In this document: one piece after another, positions 10,601-22,157 of the stretch
Numbering within the stretch: position 1 is the first letter of the stretch
How the letters are laid out: the number at the start of each line of letters is the position of its first letter
NCBI GenBank assembly: GCA_039602395.1
Contig: JBCNJP010000007.1
Location: forward strand, 108,193,377-108,257,376
Direction: 5' to 3'
Source of the DNA: Deinandra increscens subsp. villosa
Lineage: Eukaryota; Streptophyta; Magnoliopsida; Asterales; Asteraceae
Length of the DNA: 64,000 nucleotides
Translations under genes and position numbers: made by a program
The notes under the pieces: generated by a model
The model's input: only the letters and a program-made list of their open reading frames with translations
What the model was told of the DNA's origin: nothing
The model's database searches: none

Positions 10601-12024
10601 TTTGGAAAAAGCAATAGCTATTGGTGAGTATTGCCATCTCATGTCTTACATATCGAAAAACTAACATTGTTCAAGTTACAATTTTATTTTTATATAATTT
10701 GGATATAAATAGACAATCTGTTTGCATCATTCTGATTCCATCATTGCCAAAATTTTGATGCACCCTCTTGTTAGATGTATTTTGAGCAGGCTATAGGAAC
10801 ACCACGTTTACTACTTTGTCTTATTTATTTATTTATAAATCTTCCTTCTGATTGTTTTCTTATTAATCCAGTCAAACCCGGAGTACGCTTTCGTGAAATT
10901 GGGGAAATCATAAATAGACATGCTACAATGTCGGGTTTATCAGTGGTAAGTTTTACAACTATATAATTCATCTCCCCCCTCCTTTTTAAATACAACGCAT
11001 TCTCTGCTACTCTTCTGTTTGTATTGATTCAGACATTTATTCATCTAAATTCAGGTGAAATCCTATTGTGGGCATGGTATTGGAGATCTCTTCCATTGTG
11101 CACCAAACATACCCCACTATGCGAGTATCCTAAAGACTGCTTTTTTTAATTGTCCAATAAACTCATAAACATGTGATGCTAATATAATTTACATGATAAA
11201 TCCAACTTTTGAGGTGGCAATATGGGCGGGTCTGTTTTATTGAGCAATGGATTTAGGTCAAAACGGGTGATTTTTTGTAGATTTTAGTAACAATCTTTTT
11301 GCTGAATAAAAATGATTTAGGGGACTTGTGGTGACTTTTTACTCGTTCAACTCATTTGAACTACTTTTTAGTTTTTACCCTTGACTTTGTAGAGATAAAA
11401 CATAACCCGGTTAACCCATTTATAGAAATTGCCACCTCGAGCCAGTCATTATTGTGGTGACCTTAACTTGAAGCAGGAAATAAAGCAGTTGGTGTGATGA
11501 AAGCTGGACAGACTTTCACTATTGAACCTATGATAAACACGGGTAATTTGAGCAATATATGAAATAAAGATGTTTCTGCCAATTTCTTTATTCGTCTTTA
11601 CTAACATTTAGCTCGACATTTTCAATATAGGCGTGTGGCGGGATAGGATGTGGCCTGATGGTTGGACTGCTGTTACTGCAGATGGCAAGCGCAGTGCTCA
11701 GTTTGAACATACCCTTTTGGTATTGCTACCTACAAAGCTCACCCTCCACAGTTTTATATAATTACATTTAAAACCAACAATATGTTTCATACATATATTA
11801 TATATTTGCATATTACATCTTGTGACCAACATCAGTATTAGGTAGAGCTGGCAACATGAGCCGGTCATAAGTCATAACGGGTTATTTCTTTTTCAAGTTT
11901 GTAGCGAATTAAGATTTATGCGTTTTCTCATGTTTATGGTATCATGCAGGTAACCGAGACCGGAGTGGAGGTTCTTACAGCCAGACTGCCTACCTCTCCT
12001 AAGGTTTTCCCATGGTTAAATTAG
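7669..12024 (+). CDS. MAP1A: Methionine aminopeptidase type 1 (MAP1A-like), 16 exons
   Basis: Removes the initiator methionine from nascent proteins in the cytosol; a two-metal hydrolase. Coding exons: 7669-7739, 7894-7944, 8077-8262, 8974-9049, 9156-9203, 9296-9340, 9450-9549, 9790-9841, 9918-9959, 10159-10220, 10525-10623, 10872-10945, 11055-11124, 11477-11542, 11631-11719, 11950-12024. All junctions are GT-AG and the frame stays open: 1206 nt, 401 residues, close to the plant MAP1A length as I recall it. Residues 14-57 form a C6H2/MYND-like zinc finger (C14, C17, C25, C28, C41, C45, H53, H57), which targets this class to ribosomes. The catalytic domain shows H218 (ICHGIPD), D235 (NIDV), D246 (HGDLNETF), H309 (GHGIG), E342 (TIEPM) and E373 (QFEHTLL), so the full metal-ligand set is intact. 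No organelle targeting sequence is evident. Two SINEs lie just upstream. The product is certain; the exact paralogue name is less so. Confidence 0.96.
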
Positions 12025-13281
12025 TAGTGGATTTGTTATTGTATTGTTAAAAAGGTTGAAGTGAGCGGATGAAAACAGTAATTATGAGATGTATCATTTC
12101 GGGTATGAACAAAGAGAAAAAGGGGATAGTTCATAACTTTATATCGTGTGACATGGGTGTCAATAATGGATGATAAGAGGTGATTGGTTTATTTTGGTTC
12201 CTTGATGCTATCTAAATTTGGGTTTTGTAGAACATATGCTTTGTTGTCGTATTTATAATGTTATTGTTTAATATTCGCCCAAATCATCAGTTAACAAAGA
12301 ATGTTCAATTATAAATAGACGTGTTAGGGAGATTTTTCCATTAAAGCATTGGTTTTGTTCTTGTGTGTATGGTTGAATAGGGCTAACAATTGGTATCAGA
12401 GTTCGGTAAAGTTTATATCTTAAAGGTTGAAGACCGAGTCCTGTGTGGAGAAGAACAAGATAACAATTGGCACTCGCCCGATCGGATCCGTGTGGGATGA
12501 TTGTCAAGAAGGAAGAAAGCTGCGGATCTGTGTGGATTACAAGCAGAGAATGAACGAGAAGAGACTTGTGATTTGTACATTCAAACGGGTTTGCAAATCG
12601 AAACCGGGTTTTAAACCGGAACCAGTTCGAGATACAAACTGGTTTTAAGCAAACCGATTCGGTTTGTATATAAACCGGCAGTTCCTATTCGGTTTGACAT
12701 TTTTCTTAATTTATCCGGTTTTTGAACCCGTTATCGAACCGCTTTTGAAACCGATTTCGTGAAACTAGCGGTTTGCAAATTACACCCACTAATTACATGA
12801 GATTAACTATTGGTAGTTGCAATTAATTACATTTTCTAACAAGTAGTCGTTGGTTATATAATGTAGTCGTTAATTGTTTTTTTTTATTTTACAGTTATTA
12901 ATTTAGCCTTAGAAGTTATTATAAATACTTGATATACGAGTTCAATTTCCTCGTTGTTGGGCAACTTAGTTATTTTTATAATTCATTATTAGCTCACTAT
13001 TTCTTTTAAGCTTTGATTAGTAGATTATTTGGGAGTTAAAAAAAATGGTTTTTTTACAAACCGGTTCAACCCAAATTGGTTTCAAAACCTAATTTGGTTA
13101 TATAGGGTTGGGGTTTTCTTGCTTTAAACCGATTTGTAACCCGAACCGCTTTTGGCTAAACCGGCTTTGACCAATGTTGATTAAACCGGTTTCGGTTCAA
13201 AACCCGAACCGGTTTGTAAAAAAAAAACCGTTTTGTACACCTCTATTGTGGTTCGAGTAAATGAGGAGAAAACCCGTGCTG
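12025..13281. repeat. Intergenic; AACCGG-motif-rich region
   Basis: 12025-12300 is the likely 3' UTR and downstream DNA of the aminopeptidase gene. At about 12388-12404 TTGGTATCAGAGTTCGG resembles an LTR-retrotransposon primer-binding site for initiator tRNA-Met, but no LTR pair or coding frame could be fixed. About 12580-13225 is dominated by variants of AAACCGGTTT, CGGTTTG and AACCGAACCG in both orientations, so it is rich in self-complementary motifs. No gene. Confidence 0.6.
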
Positions 13282-13284
13282 TAA

Positions 13285-13622
13285 GGGCACACGGTATACA
13301 CATATATTCAACGGTGTGGTGTCTATGTGGCACAGATAGCGCCACCGTATCCATCCCTCCCTTCCGGCAAAGTGTTCCGCCAACTTTCCAGCGCCATATA
13401 CTTCACACTGTTAATAGCGCCATCCCCACCAAAATCTAAAAACTCTTAAAAACTATTCACTCACATCTTGACACATCAATATTCTATATTGGCATCACAC
13501 CACACCACATCACACCACACCACATGAAGTATATCCCATGTATATTATGTGGTGTTAAAGTCTAGTAATTGCTGACGTGATGGTGTTAAACTTTAACATG
13601 GCTATGAGTATACCACATGCCC
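13285..13622. mobile_element. PIF/Harbinger-type MITE
   Basis: 338 bp between TAA direct repeats (13282-13284 and 13623-13625). The inverted ends read GGGCACACGGTATACAC and, on the other strand, GGGCATGTGGTATACTC (13 of 17 match). A TWA duplication with G-rich inverted ends is the signature of Tourist-like MITEs. There is no coding capacity. A CACCACA-type low-complexity stretch is at 13495-13525. Confidence 0.78.
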
Positions 13623-13823
13623 TAAGGTAAAAAAAACAGACCTTTGTGGATCGAGATTGAAGACGTGTGAACTTTAATCGAGAAGATGAGATCGATTTTG
13701 TGTGAGCGATCGAGAGGAAGACGATCTGTGTGACATTAATAGTAGGATTTTGTAAGACAAATGATAGGACTTTTTCAAACGATGGTTTTGATGGTGGCTA
13801 AAAATCTAGGGGGCGTTTTGGTT

Positions 13824-14112
13824 CGTGAAATGCAATGAAATTGGAATTGAAAAGTTTTTTCTTTAAAGTTGTGCTTAGTTGGGTAACGAAGAAATTTGAA
13901 ATGCAATGAAATCTTTTAATCAATGGAATTTATATTCTTTTAACATTCCTTAGAAATTATTCACTTTGATGAAGAAAATTTACATGACCTCAAATTTCAT
14001 TAATTAAAGAAATTCATTTCAATTTAAATTTGTCCATAGCCCAATTAAACACAACTTTAAAAGAAAAACTTTACAATTCTAGTTCCATTATATTCCATGA
14101 ACTAATTGCCCG
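13824..14112. mobile_element. MITE-like inverted-end repeat
   Basis: The left end GGGCGTTTTGGTTCGTG and the complement of the right end GGGCAATTAGTTCATGG are partly similar. The next bases (GGAATTG/CAATTC blocks, AATGCAATGAAAT) continue the inverted similarity. 'GGGCGTTTGGTTC'-type ends are common for plant MITEs. I could not find a matching target duplication, so family and limits are provisional. Confidence 0.4.
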
Positions 14113-15440
14113 TAAGTAACAAATCGAGGAGTTTAAGAGAGGAAACACATGTAGGTAAGTAGGATGGGCCTCCATGGAAAACATGAGAAGTTTTCTGCCG
14201 TCTGTGAGGTTTGTGAACAGTCCCCAAACGTTTCACTTATACAATATCAAAAATAAAGTAATTTTCATAATAATTAAAACGTTATAATAATTAAACAAAT
14301 ACATGATCTTATTCTAATATATCCATTTTACAACTTCAAATGAATAATACTTCGATTTTGGTCAAGTGACTCTATTGGTTGGTTGTCACATGACACCTTT
14401 GATAATTATAAATTTTTTCTTTAAAGAAATGTTCCCTCCATAGATAAACATGTGTAAACGCAGCACATTTAACAATGGAGTTATGTGGTGTAGTTAATAG
14501 AGGCGTTTAACATAACCTTTATTTTTTTTTTGTTTTATATTTCCTTCGTTTTAATTTCACATCATTGCATTTGCGTATCAGGTTTTTTGTTCTCCATTAC
14601 TTTTGTTTAACCTCGTTGTGTAATCATTTTGTATTTTCGTTTTTAATATTCATGTTTCGCTTTAGCAATGCAATTGTTTTGTGTATCCACATTATCCCCG
14701 CAACAATGACATACAATAAAATCTAGTTCATTACATTTACTTTTATAAAAGTCCTTTTATCGATCTCGAGCACTCTTCAATGTCTTTTCCCCATAGCCCT
14801 GTAAGTCTTTAACCTAACGTACAAGCAATAACACGTACATCTCAGCAAAACAGTTTGCTCAGTGAAATCACAACTATAATACATATATATATCTATATAT
14901 AATATAATACGCTATCAATATATATGCTATACAACATAGCAATTACTATATCACATTCTCTAGAATATTCTATGACATATTCTATAACACATTTTATAAG
15001 TGTTTGACTAGTAGTTCAATATATGTAGTAGCTTCGGTATAAATAATATAGACAATATAAAAAGCATAAGTTCTAGTATCAAGTTCAGTGTCACATAATA
15101 ATTACAAATTCAGATCTCCTATATAATAACAAATTTAGATCTCATACAATGAAGTAGAGAAAATTCCCAAACTTGTACAAATCTATATCTATATATCTAT
15201 ATATATAATAAAAGAAAAAATTTTGGTATTACAATTTGCCATGTGACACCACCACATTCATCCTAAACATTTTTTTTTCCCACCAATAGACATTCACAAG
15301 CGGATCTTCTAATATTGGATATATATATATCCAGTTATCCACTATTTATTTATTGTCTTCTAAATTATTTAATAACCAATTACTTAATTACTTAATTTAA
15401 TATATAATATAGTTTATTAAGTTAAATCTATCTATATGTA
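14113..15440. other. Intergenic, AT-rich, with a third Helitron-like tail
   Basis: 14520-14725 ends CAATAAAATCTAGTTC and shares TAGCAATGCAATTGTTTTGTG with 935-960; it is the third copy of this tail family. The rest is AT-rich, with TATA-type simple stretches near 14880-14935 and 15180-15210. No gene seen. Confidence 0.5.
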
Positions 15441-15556
15441 TCTATACTATATAATAAACAAAAAGTTTGGTTATAGTTTAATTAATAAAAAAAGACATTT
15501 GACATCACCACAAAATTTTGAATTAACCCGTGTAACACACGGGGATAAAAAACTAG
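15441..15556 (+). mobile_element. Mini-Helitron
   Basis: Starts TCTATACTATATAATAAA, a familiar plant Helitron 5' terminus, and ends CTAG. A perfect hairpin CCCGTGT-AAC-ACACGGG (15527-15543) sits nine bases before the end. The preceding base is A (15440) and the following base is T (15557), as expected for insertion between A and T. At 116 bp it is only the two termini. A longer element starting at the similar sequence near 15182 cannot be excluded. Confidence 0.7.
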
Positions 15557-15819
15557 TAAAGTAATAAGTAAATCCAAACCATAATTATTAAATATGATAA
15601 TAATAATAATAAATTAATAATTATCAATCTATATTTGAAAGGGGTTGATTGAATTAGAAGCAACAATATGGGGCTTGATCATGATGGAGATGAACCAGGA
15701 AGATGAAATGTCCAGCTTATTATCGTACAAAAGAGAAAGCAGAGGGCTTTTAACACTACAACCTAGTATATATAGTATACACTTCAATTCTACTCAAAAC
15801 CAACACACTTCAGTTCAAT
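15557..15819. other. 3' flank of the first inhibitor gene
   Basis: AT-rich DNA downstream (minus strand) of the gene at 15820-16458, probably including its 3' UTR. AATAAT runs at 15595-15620 could serve as polyadenylation signals. Nothing else seen. Confidence 0.4.
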
Positions 15820-16458
15820 TCATGACACAGTTTTAGGATTCTTGATACCACGAGAGGCGCGGTATCTTGTCGTGAACCGACTAAACATGGCAAGCGAATT
15901 GCTCGCCAGTTGCTTCACATTCACGAACCTCGCCTTGATCATCGCCTGTTCCCTCCTCCCGAACCCCTCCCCTAAGATCCCGTCAATGCAAGTCGTCGCA
16001 TCCGTCAAGGCCGCACTCACCCACGTCTGAACATTACTCTCATGCCACATAAAGTTCTCATCTCCATCTTTTCCTATTTTTTGCAACTCCTTGAACGATA
16101 GCGTAATCTGGTTCACTCCGTCGTTGATTTGGCGAATACACTCTTCTACCGCTTCATTGTTTCCGGAAATACTCTCGGTCTCGTTCAGTTTCTTTGCTAC
16201 TATGGTCAGATAGGTTTTGGTAAACCGAGCTTTGGACAGGCATGAAGCGAGTGAGATTTGAGCTAGAACTTGCGGGCTGGGGAGCCCGGTTTTGCTTACG
16301 TATGGCAAAAGAGTTTGGACGCATAGATCGGGGTATAATGCCGATCGGCATTGTAGCTCGAGATACATTCTCGCACGAGAACGAGACTCGACTAGGGTCG
16401 AAAACCCGAAGATTGTGACCGAAATAAAGAACAAAGGGAGAACAATTAACCGTGCCAT
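15820..16458 (-). CDS. Pectin methylesterase/invertase inhibitor-domain protein (copy 1)
   Basis: 212 residues, no intron. Residues 1-25 are a secretory signal peptide (hydrophobic core LIVLPLFFISVTIFGF), so it should enter the cell wall or vacuole. The mature part is all-helical in pattern, with cysteines C37, C46, C73, C107 and C157. The first pair (QCRSALYPDLC) is the hallmark N-terminal disulfide hairpin of the PMEI/invertase-inhibitor fold, and C73/C107 would make the second disulfide. Family members bind and block pectin methylesterases or acid invertases; which one is inhibited here cannot be told. The C-terminus ends TRYRASRGIKNPKTVS. Its paralogue at 44441-45061 shares most of the sequence. 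The start is the only ATG that gives a signal peptide, 69 bases from a TATATAAG box. Confidence 0.93.
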   Translation of the reverse strand: MARLIVLPLFFISVTIFGFSTLVESRSRARMYLELQCRSALYPDLCVQTLLPYVSKTGLPSPQVLAQISLASCLSKARFTKTYLTIVAKKLNETESISGNNEAVEECIRQINDGVNQITLSFKELQKIGKDGDENFMWHESNVQTWVSAALTDATTCIDGILGEGFGRREQAMIKARFVNVKQLASNSLAMFSRFTTRYRASRGIKNPKTVS

Positions 16459-16526
16459 AATATTGTTTGTGGTTTTTTTTTTTGTTTTTTGTTATGGAAA
16501 TAAGAAGAAAGAAGAGGGGTTATATA

Positions 16527-16534
16527 CTTATATA
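16527..16534 (-). promoter_or_regulatory. TATA box of inhibitor copy 1
   Basis: TATATAAG on the minus strand, 69 bases upstream of the ATG. The same arrangement is seen at the paralogue. Confidence 0.65.
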
Positions 16535-16540
16535 GACTAG

Positions 16541-17352
16541 TTGTCACCTCCCTGCATGTTTTGGATGTAACCTGAACTAAAAGTTCCCAACTTCCTTTAC
16601 GTAGAAAAGCTGCATGTTTCATATTGCACATGCATGCAACTTGGGCAACTTGCTTATACGTTATACCGACAGATTTTAACGATTCAGATAATCTGATTTG
16701 AGCAGAAAGAGAGACTGAAGTTGAAGGAAGAGTAATTAACTAAGTTTAAGGAAACTTGTCTGGAGGAAATGAAACATCATTATCCTATAAGTTAAGGTAC
16801 TTTCTAAACTTGTAAACTGTACAAGGTTTGACTTTTCAACATGGTTAACGAACTTATATATGAGCTGGAGCTAGTTATATATCCTTGAAGATGCATGTTA
16901 TGTTAATTAAACATAAATTGTTGGATGTATAATTAAGGAGGTACGCGTGTTGAAATTTAGTTATTAAATTAGATAAAAAAACGTATACTTTTCAAATGGA
17001 CCGAAGACCGAATTAGTTGCTATCTAGTGACGTTACACTAATATTAATAATAACAAAATATAACAATGTCACGCTAATGTTTAAGAGATTAGCCTAGTGA
17101 ATTAGAAGATTGTTTTTCACGTTTCTTGGTTGTGGATTGAGCATAAGACAATCATGTGGTAAAATTATGTTTGAATATTTAAGAGAAAATTATGTTATCG
17201 TGAAATTAAGCATTAAAAAACACAATAATAAAAAATAAATGATTATGGTCTATTATGTAAACTATTTTCTTTTAGGCCCCATTTTAGAATGAATAGCAAG
17301 AGTTTATCTATATGTGGTTAGTATGAAGTTGCCATGTAGATAATAACTAGAG
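16541..17352. other. Upstream region of inhibitor copy 1
   Basis: Contains TGCATG-type motifs near 16545-16635 that could belong to the promoter. Otherwise AT-rich and without coding signal. Confidence 0.4.
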
Positions 17353-17355
17353 TAA

Positions 17356-17578
17356 GATGGTGTGAGTTATGTCGTATAGAGTTAGGTTATTTTTTATTAG
17401 TTTAAAAAAAATATGTAATGTTTTGATTGGAGGAAGATGAACCACATACACTATCACATATATGGAGATCCATGCGGCAAAACATCACACCCCAACCACG
17501 CAAGGGTAGTGCGGTGTTCCACGCCGTGATCCTGTGTGGTTGGATGCCACATAGACCAAGCAATAACACCACATGGCC
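17356..17578. mobile_element. Degenerate PIF/Harbinger-type MITE
   Basis: TAA lies on both sides (17353-17355 and 17579-17581). The ends are only loosely inverted: GATGGTGTGAGTTATG against GGCCATGTGGTGTTATTG. The CACCACATGGCC-TAA right edge resembles the MITE at 13285-13622. Weakly supported. Confidence 0.35.
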
Positions 17579-17689
17579 TAAGAAGAAAGACGCTCTAAAA
17601 GGTTATAACTTCCAAGATTCAAGCATGAAACTCACTTTAATAATTTGTAGTTAATTACCATAAGTTAACTTTATCACTTATTAGAATAA

Positions 17690-17719
17690 CTAGTCGGCAG
17701 GCCCGTGCGATGCACGGGC
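17690..17719 (-). mobile_element. Helitron 3' terminus (minus strand)
   Basis: On the minus strand, a perfect 8-bp hairpin GCCCGTGC-ATC-GCACGGGC is followed after seven bases by CTAG and then T, the canonical Helitron 3' end. The element body would extend to the right; its 5' TC end was not located. Confidence 0.65.
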
Positions 17720-19275
17720 AGAACCAATGGCTGCTAATATTTAAGCGGTTGCCCTTTCTCGTAACCTCGATTGTGGAAACTGTTTTGGTAGAACCTATAG
17801 TTTAACAATGTTGAATATTAGGTGCAACATAATTAAACTCCAGGCTTTAACTTTACTATCAAATTTTATCGTTCTTGTTTCATTGACTTATTCTATACTC
17901 CACCTCAGTTTTTATTTTTTTCTAAAATGATCTTTGCAAAGTCTTTTAACTGATTTTTTCAAGCAACTATTAAAGATTCATATTTTCACTCATCTAATGT
18001 GAGTATATATCTTCGGCTATTATGGTACTTTTCCTCTTTACATATTTTGTAATCTTTTTATGCGTCATATTGTACGATTCATTTCGTTTCTTTTAAAATC
18101 GTTAGTTAATGGGTAAATCCTATTCTTCAAATTCAGTGTAATTTGATTTTTCAAGATTGTGTAATTTAACTGTTAAGCATAATGAGTTTGTTACATCTTA
18201 CCAACTGTTATGAGGTTAACGCTAACTTCCGGTCTTTGTAGAAGACTTTGTATGTTCTTTATACAATGTTTAAAATTAAATGGTCAGAGCTAAACTTCAT
18301 TTTAGTTTATATGGTTTTACTTTGATTACTACTTTTAAGTTCTTTCGCGATATGTATGCGATTTTAATCCAAATATGTTTTGCTAATTTACATGATGTGA
18401 TTAAACTATAGTATATGCATGTGATCATAATAATTTCTGAGCAATAAAAGATTCACCAACTTTCCCCCATAAAGTCACTCGCACGTGGCCACCACTTCAA
18501 AAGGGGGATGGGGGGGTCATCAAACACGGATTCTTTAATACATGCATCACTGGTGTACATAGTATACCGTTCATTTCGCAAATGGAAATCTACTGTCTGC
18601 TTGCCGTTGGATCTGTTGGATGGGGTGCCAACAGTAGTAACATAACCAAAAACATCTGCACCAACATTTAACAGCCATACCGACAAAGAAAATTAGCCCA
18701 AACCCCAGTGAGAGCATACTACCAGGAACCAATGTTAAAACAACATAAACAAAAGCAAACCAATAAACGTTTGAATATGTTGCATGAACATACAAAAGCA
18801 AAAACAATTGTGACAATAACTGACCATACCAAATATCACAGAACAACTAAAGAACATGCATATAAAATTATTATCTATCAAGGCACATAATAATGTATAA
18901 ATCAGGAACATACACAGATAATTAGGAAAACAATTGCAACATGATTAACTTTAAGATCACAGGGCCATTCTCTCAAATCTAATACCTTTGCAATTAAAAA
19001 GTTCTTAAAAAATCCAGCAAACAAATTTCAGAAGTTCAAGAATCATAAATATGCTTCAATAGCAAGACTTCCTTAAGCCGAGTTGCACTCCTTATCAAAC
19101 TAAAAAACTCCAATGCCGCATAATCTCGTTCTATCAACAAAAGACATTTAGTTCTAAAAAAGGTCACTAAGAACAAAGATTACATCAGCAAGGCAAAACA
19201 CTCAGATAAAAATATGATGCATAACCCAGCTGAAAGTCGTAAAGAAAGTCAATGGAGGCCTTTAGGATCGGTTTT
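17720..19275. other. Intergenic
   Basis: AT-rich, probably the body of the Helitron whose 3' end is at 17690. About 18455-18720 has higher GC and purine-rich runs (GGGGGATGGGGGG near 18505), but no ORF with a coding signature. No gene assigned. Confidence 0.4.
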
Positions 19276-19495
19276 GGCAATTAAGTGAATCAAAACGCCG
19301 GCGTTACATTTTCTTAACGCCGGGATCAAGGTCATGATCATCGTAAATTAACCACCAGCGTTACATTTTTTCCACGCCGAAGGCAAGGGTATGGTCCTCA
19401 ACAAAGACTACAAACGAAAACGTAGAAAATAAAGACAAATAATAAACTTACACGGGTCTAGGAGATGACTGGTGGGGGAAAAAAATGAGGCTTGG
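19276..19495 (-). repeat. Paired-hairpin repeat, copy 1
   Basis: Homologous to 36800-36995. On the plus strand a perfect 9-bp hairpin, CCGGCGTTA, loop CATTTTCT, TAACGCCGG, lies at 19298-19323. A weaker second hairpin (CCAGCG...CGCCGA, loop TACATTTTTTCC) is at 19355-19380. Downstream both loci share CAACAAAGACTAC/CAACGAAGATTAC, ACTTACACGG and GAT(G)ACTGGTGGGG-type sequence. On the minus strand this reads CACCAG(T/C)CATCTCC, then CGTGTAAGT, which looks like an exon end and splice donor. Possibly the 5' part of a mobile element transcribed on the minus strand. Confidence 0.55.
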
Positions 19496-22154
19496 ATGTC
19501 TTAAGGTTCAAAGGAGCTATATATATTCCTAATAACTATATGGTAATAAATGTTTTAATTTGTATAATAAGAGTTAAGAATATGGATGATCTTATAATAT
19601 AAACCATAATAACTATTATTAAGTTTAAGAAGACCGATGATTTTTTTATAGATTATTATTTATTGTTATATGATGTTTATTAATAACCATATTATTTTAT
19701 ATGATGAGGATGGTGAAAGATGTTAATTTTAATAGGAATCAGATTTTTTTAATAAAAAACATTTATGATTTTGCATTTATGAAGGTGCACAATTGTGTCA
19801 TTACTCAACAACAGGAGGGGCTTCAAAATTAGAAGGAATGTGGTGAAGGTCAACATTAACGAAGTTTTATCCAGAAACTGTCATTTCCCAGTTTTCAGCG
19901 TCAAATATTTTATAGCAACACAAACTTACTTAGAAATTTAGATGTATCAAATGGACTTTGATCACAATTTAGATGTATCGATGTGATAAATACAATAAGT
20001 GTCATACATGTAAACGACCAACAAAAAACAATGGAAACAATAGACGACTAACAAAAAACACCGAAAACATAATCTGAAGAAAAAAAATCAAACTAAATTT
20101 GGATTAAAAGCAATCTCCCACTTTATGCACAACATGTGGGGTAAGGATTTAACCCAAGTATGATGCTATGTTCATCATTCATTGACTTTGAAGCCAAGAT
20201 GCCTGATTTCTAATACCCTTTCACCATGATTTCTAGTACCCTTTCACCATAGACATAGTTGGTTCCTGCTTGTTAACAAATATAGATGGTCAGATGGAAA
20301 CCAAAACACTACAAAAACATGTACCAATCTAAAATTAAACTATAATAAAATACACAACTTGATGTACCATCTTTTAATGCTTAAGTTACAACTCCTTATG
20401 CACATGTAGGTTACCCCTTTTGTTGCTCACGTTACAACCCTTTATGCACATTTCGGTTGTGTGGTTGTGATATGCTTCTGCCACTTCTTTTCACCCATAC
20501 ATCTGTCCCGTCCCTTTCACCACACGCATACATGATTCTCTCTCCAAATTTCTCACTCTAAATCCCTCTCTAATTCACTCCATTGAGATCGAGTTTCTAC
20601 TTCAAATTCTTGCCGTTGAAGATGATCTAAGGATGTCTACGGTGATCTACGATGGTCGTATTTTGTTGTTGGTGGTTCTTGTCGTCGTTGCTCCGCCTAT
20701 GGCGTGGAAGAGACGACGGGGTAACCCGTATTTCTGCGTGTGTTGGTTGTTCTTGCCGCCTATTCTCTGCCTATGGCATAGTGTGTTGGTGCAGCGGTGG
20801 CTACGATCTGATCTTGACTCCCGCATACGATTTATAGCTCTCATCATGGCGCCCCTCTAGAGTCGTGCCGACGATATATTCATCGAATTTGCTCATCTGA
20901 ATCCATAATCTGAGATATACAGCCATACAGGTATCATACGCCTTATTATTTGTGTGTTTACACATCAATTTCTCCCAAGGTTAGGTTAGCTATTGTACAT
21001 CCAAGCGTTAATTACAATGAACCATGTCGGAACGAATTTTGTTTCACGTGAAATTTAGGAATTTGTGAAAAATTGACGGCTATGTTGATTGTCGCAGATT
21101 CATCAGTAATTATCTGTGAATTGTGATAGGATTATGGTTAGTTTCATAATGAAATTTAGAATTTGCAGGCAATTGGGAGTTTTAAACAATGTCCTTTGAT
21201 TGGTAAATGAAATTTGTTAGGGTTTTGAGCTTGATTGTTGGAAATCAGATAGATAGTGAAGTCTCTGGAACTCATCAGTGTGAAAATTGAAATCATGGAC
21301 GAAACCTGAATTAGAAACGTTGAGAATCGATCCAAGCCAAAATGACTTCTGGAGCTTTATCATACAGGATAGATAAACATGTTTCGGATCACCACAATGA
21401 TACCATGAAAGTGTGGAAATCTTGTTATGATCGGAGCTCTTGGGCTGTGATGATCGACTTAGAATATGAGCCTTGGAATGTCGTAGGAAGGTATGATGAA
21501 TATTAATCTGAGCCGAATCATATTATGGTAGTGGCCTAAGAGTTCATATGATCGTTGGAGGTATTTTTTTAATTGTATTTTCGTGAGTTCAATGTTACCT
21601 CATTTTGAACTGTTGCATCTACCCCCAACAACCTATTCATCCATTTCTAAAATGTCACAAACCGTCCTTTTGTGTTTCATTCGTTGGCACTTTACTACTA
21701 TGCATAAAAATTAAAGCTTTTTATAGTAAAGGTATGCTCAAACAATAATTCATGCTTAATGAAATACAATGATGCTACTTTCTAAACTAAAACAATTTGA
21801 GAAAATTCATGAGCCTTTGAGAAAAATAATGCGTGCGGGTGCTGATTTGTTACATGAGCCTAAGAATCACTAAGACTTTGAGAAAAATTGGTTAACTTGC
21901 TCTAAATATGCTTTAATTTCATATTCTTGTAATGTTAAACTCTAAGTGTTATATCATTTTCATGGCACATGAATAATAATATGGAAAATCAGTTAGTAAA
22001 GATCAATGGGTGGTTGTGGAGATACGACCATATTGGCATGATTTAGAAGCCTTGACGGAATACAGAGTTTTCTTTATAATGTGACTACGGTAACATTTCT
22101 CATATTAAACAACGGACACTACTACTATTTATGTTAAAGTACACATATTATGAC
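19496..22154. other. Intergenic with a leader-like stretch
   Basis: Mostly AT-rich. About 20440-20930 stands out: CT-rich leader-like sequence (CTCTCTCCAAATTTCTCAC, TCCCTCTCTAATTCACTCC), an ATG at 20633 and a GC-richer segment. The frame ends after 75 codons and shows no family I know. It may be a captured 5' gene end or a non-coding transcript. The rest holds nothing recognisable. Confidence 0.4.
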
Positions 22155-22157
22155 TTA

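Noticed and set aside
12448..12560. 'KLRICVDYKQ' resembling a Gypsy reverse-transcriptase motif
   Set aside because: Only about ten residues match, the surrounding frame is not retroviral, and no flanking pol blocks were found.
20633..20860. 75-codon ORF after a leader-like stretch
   Set aside because: Open in several frames on both strands, no recognised domain; mentioned only as a possible captured gene end.
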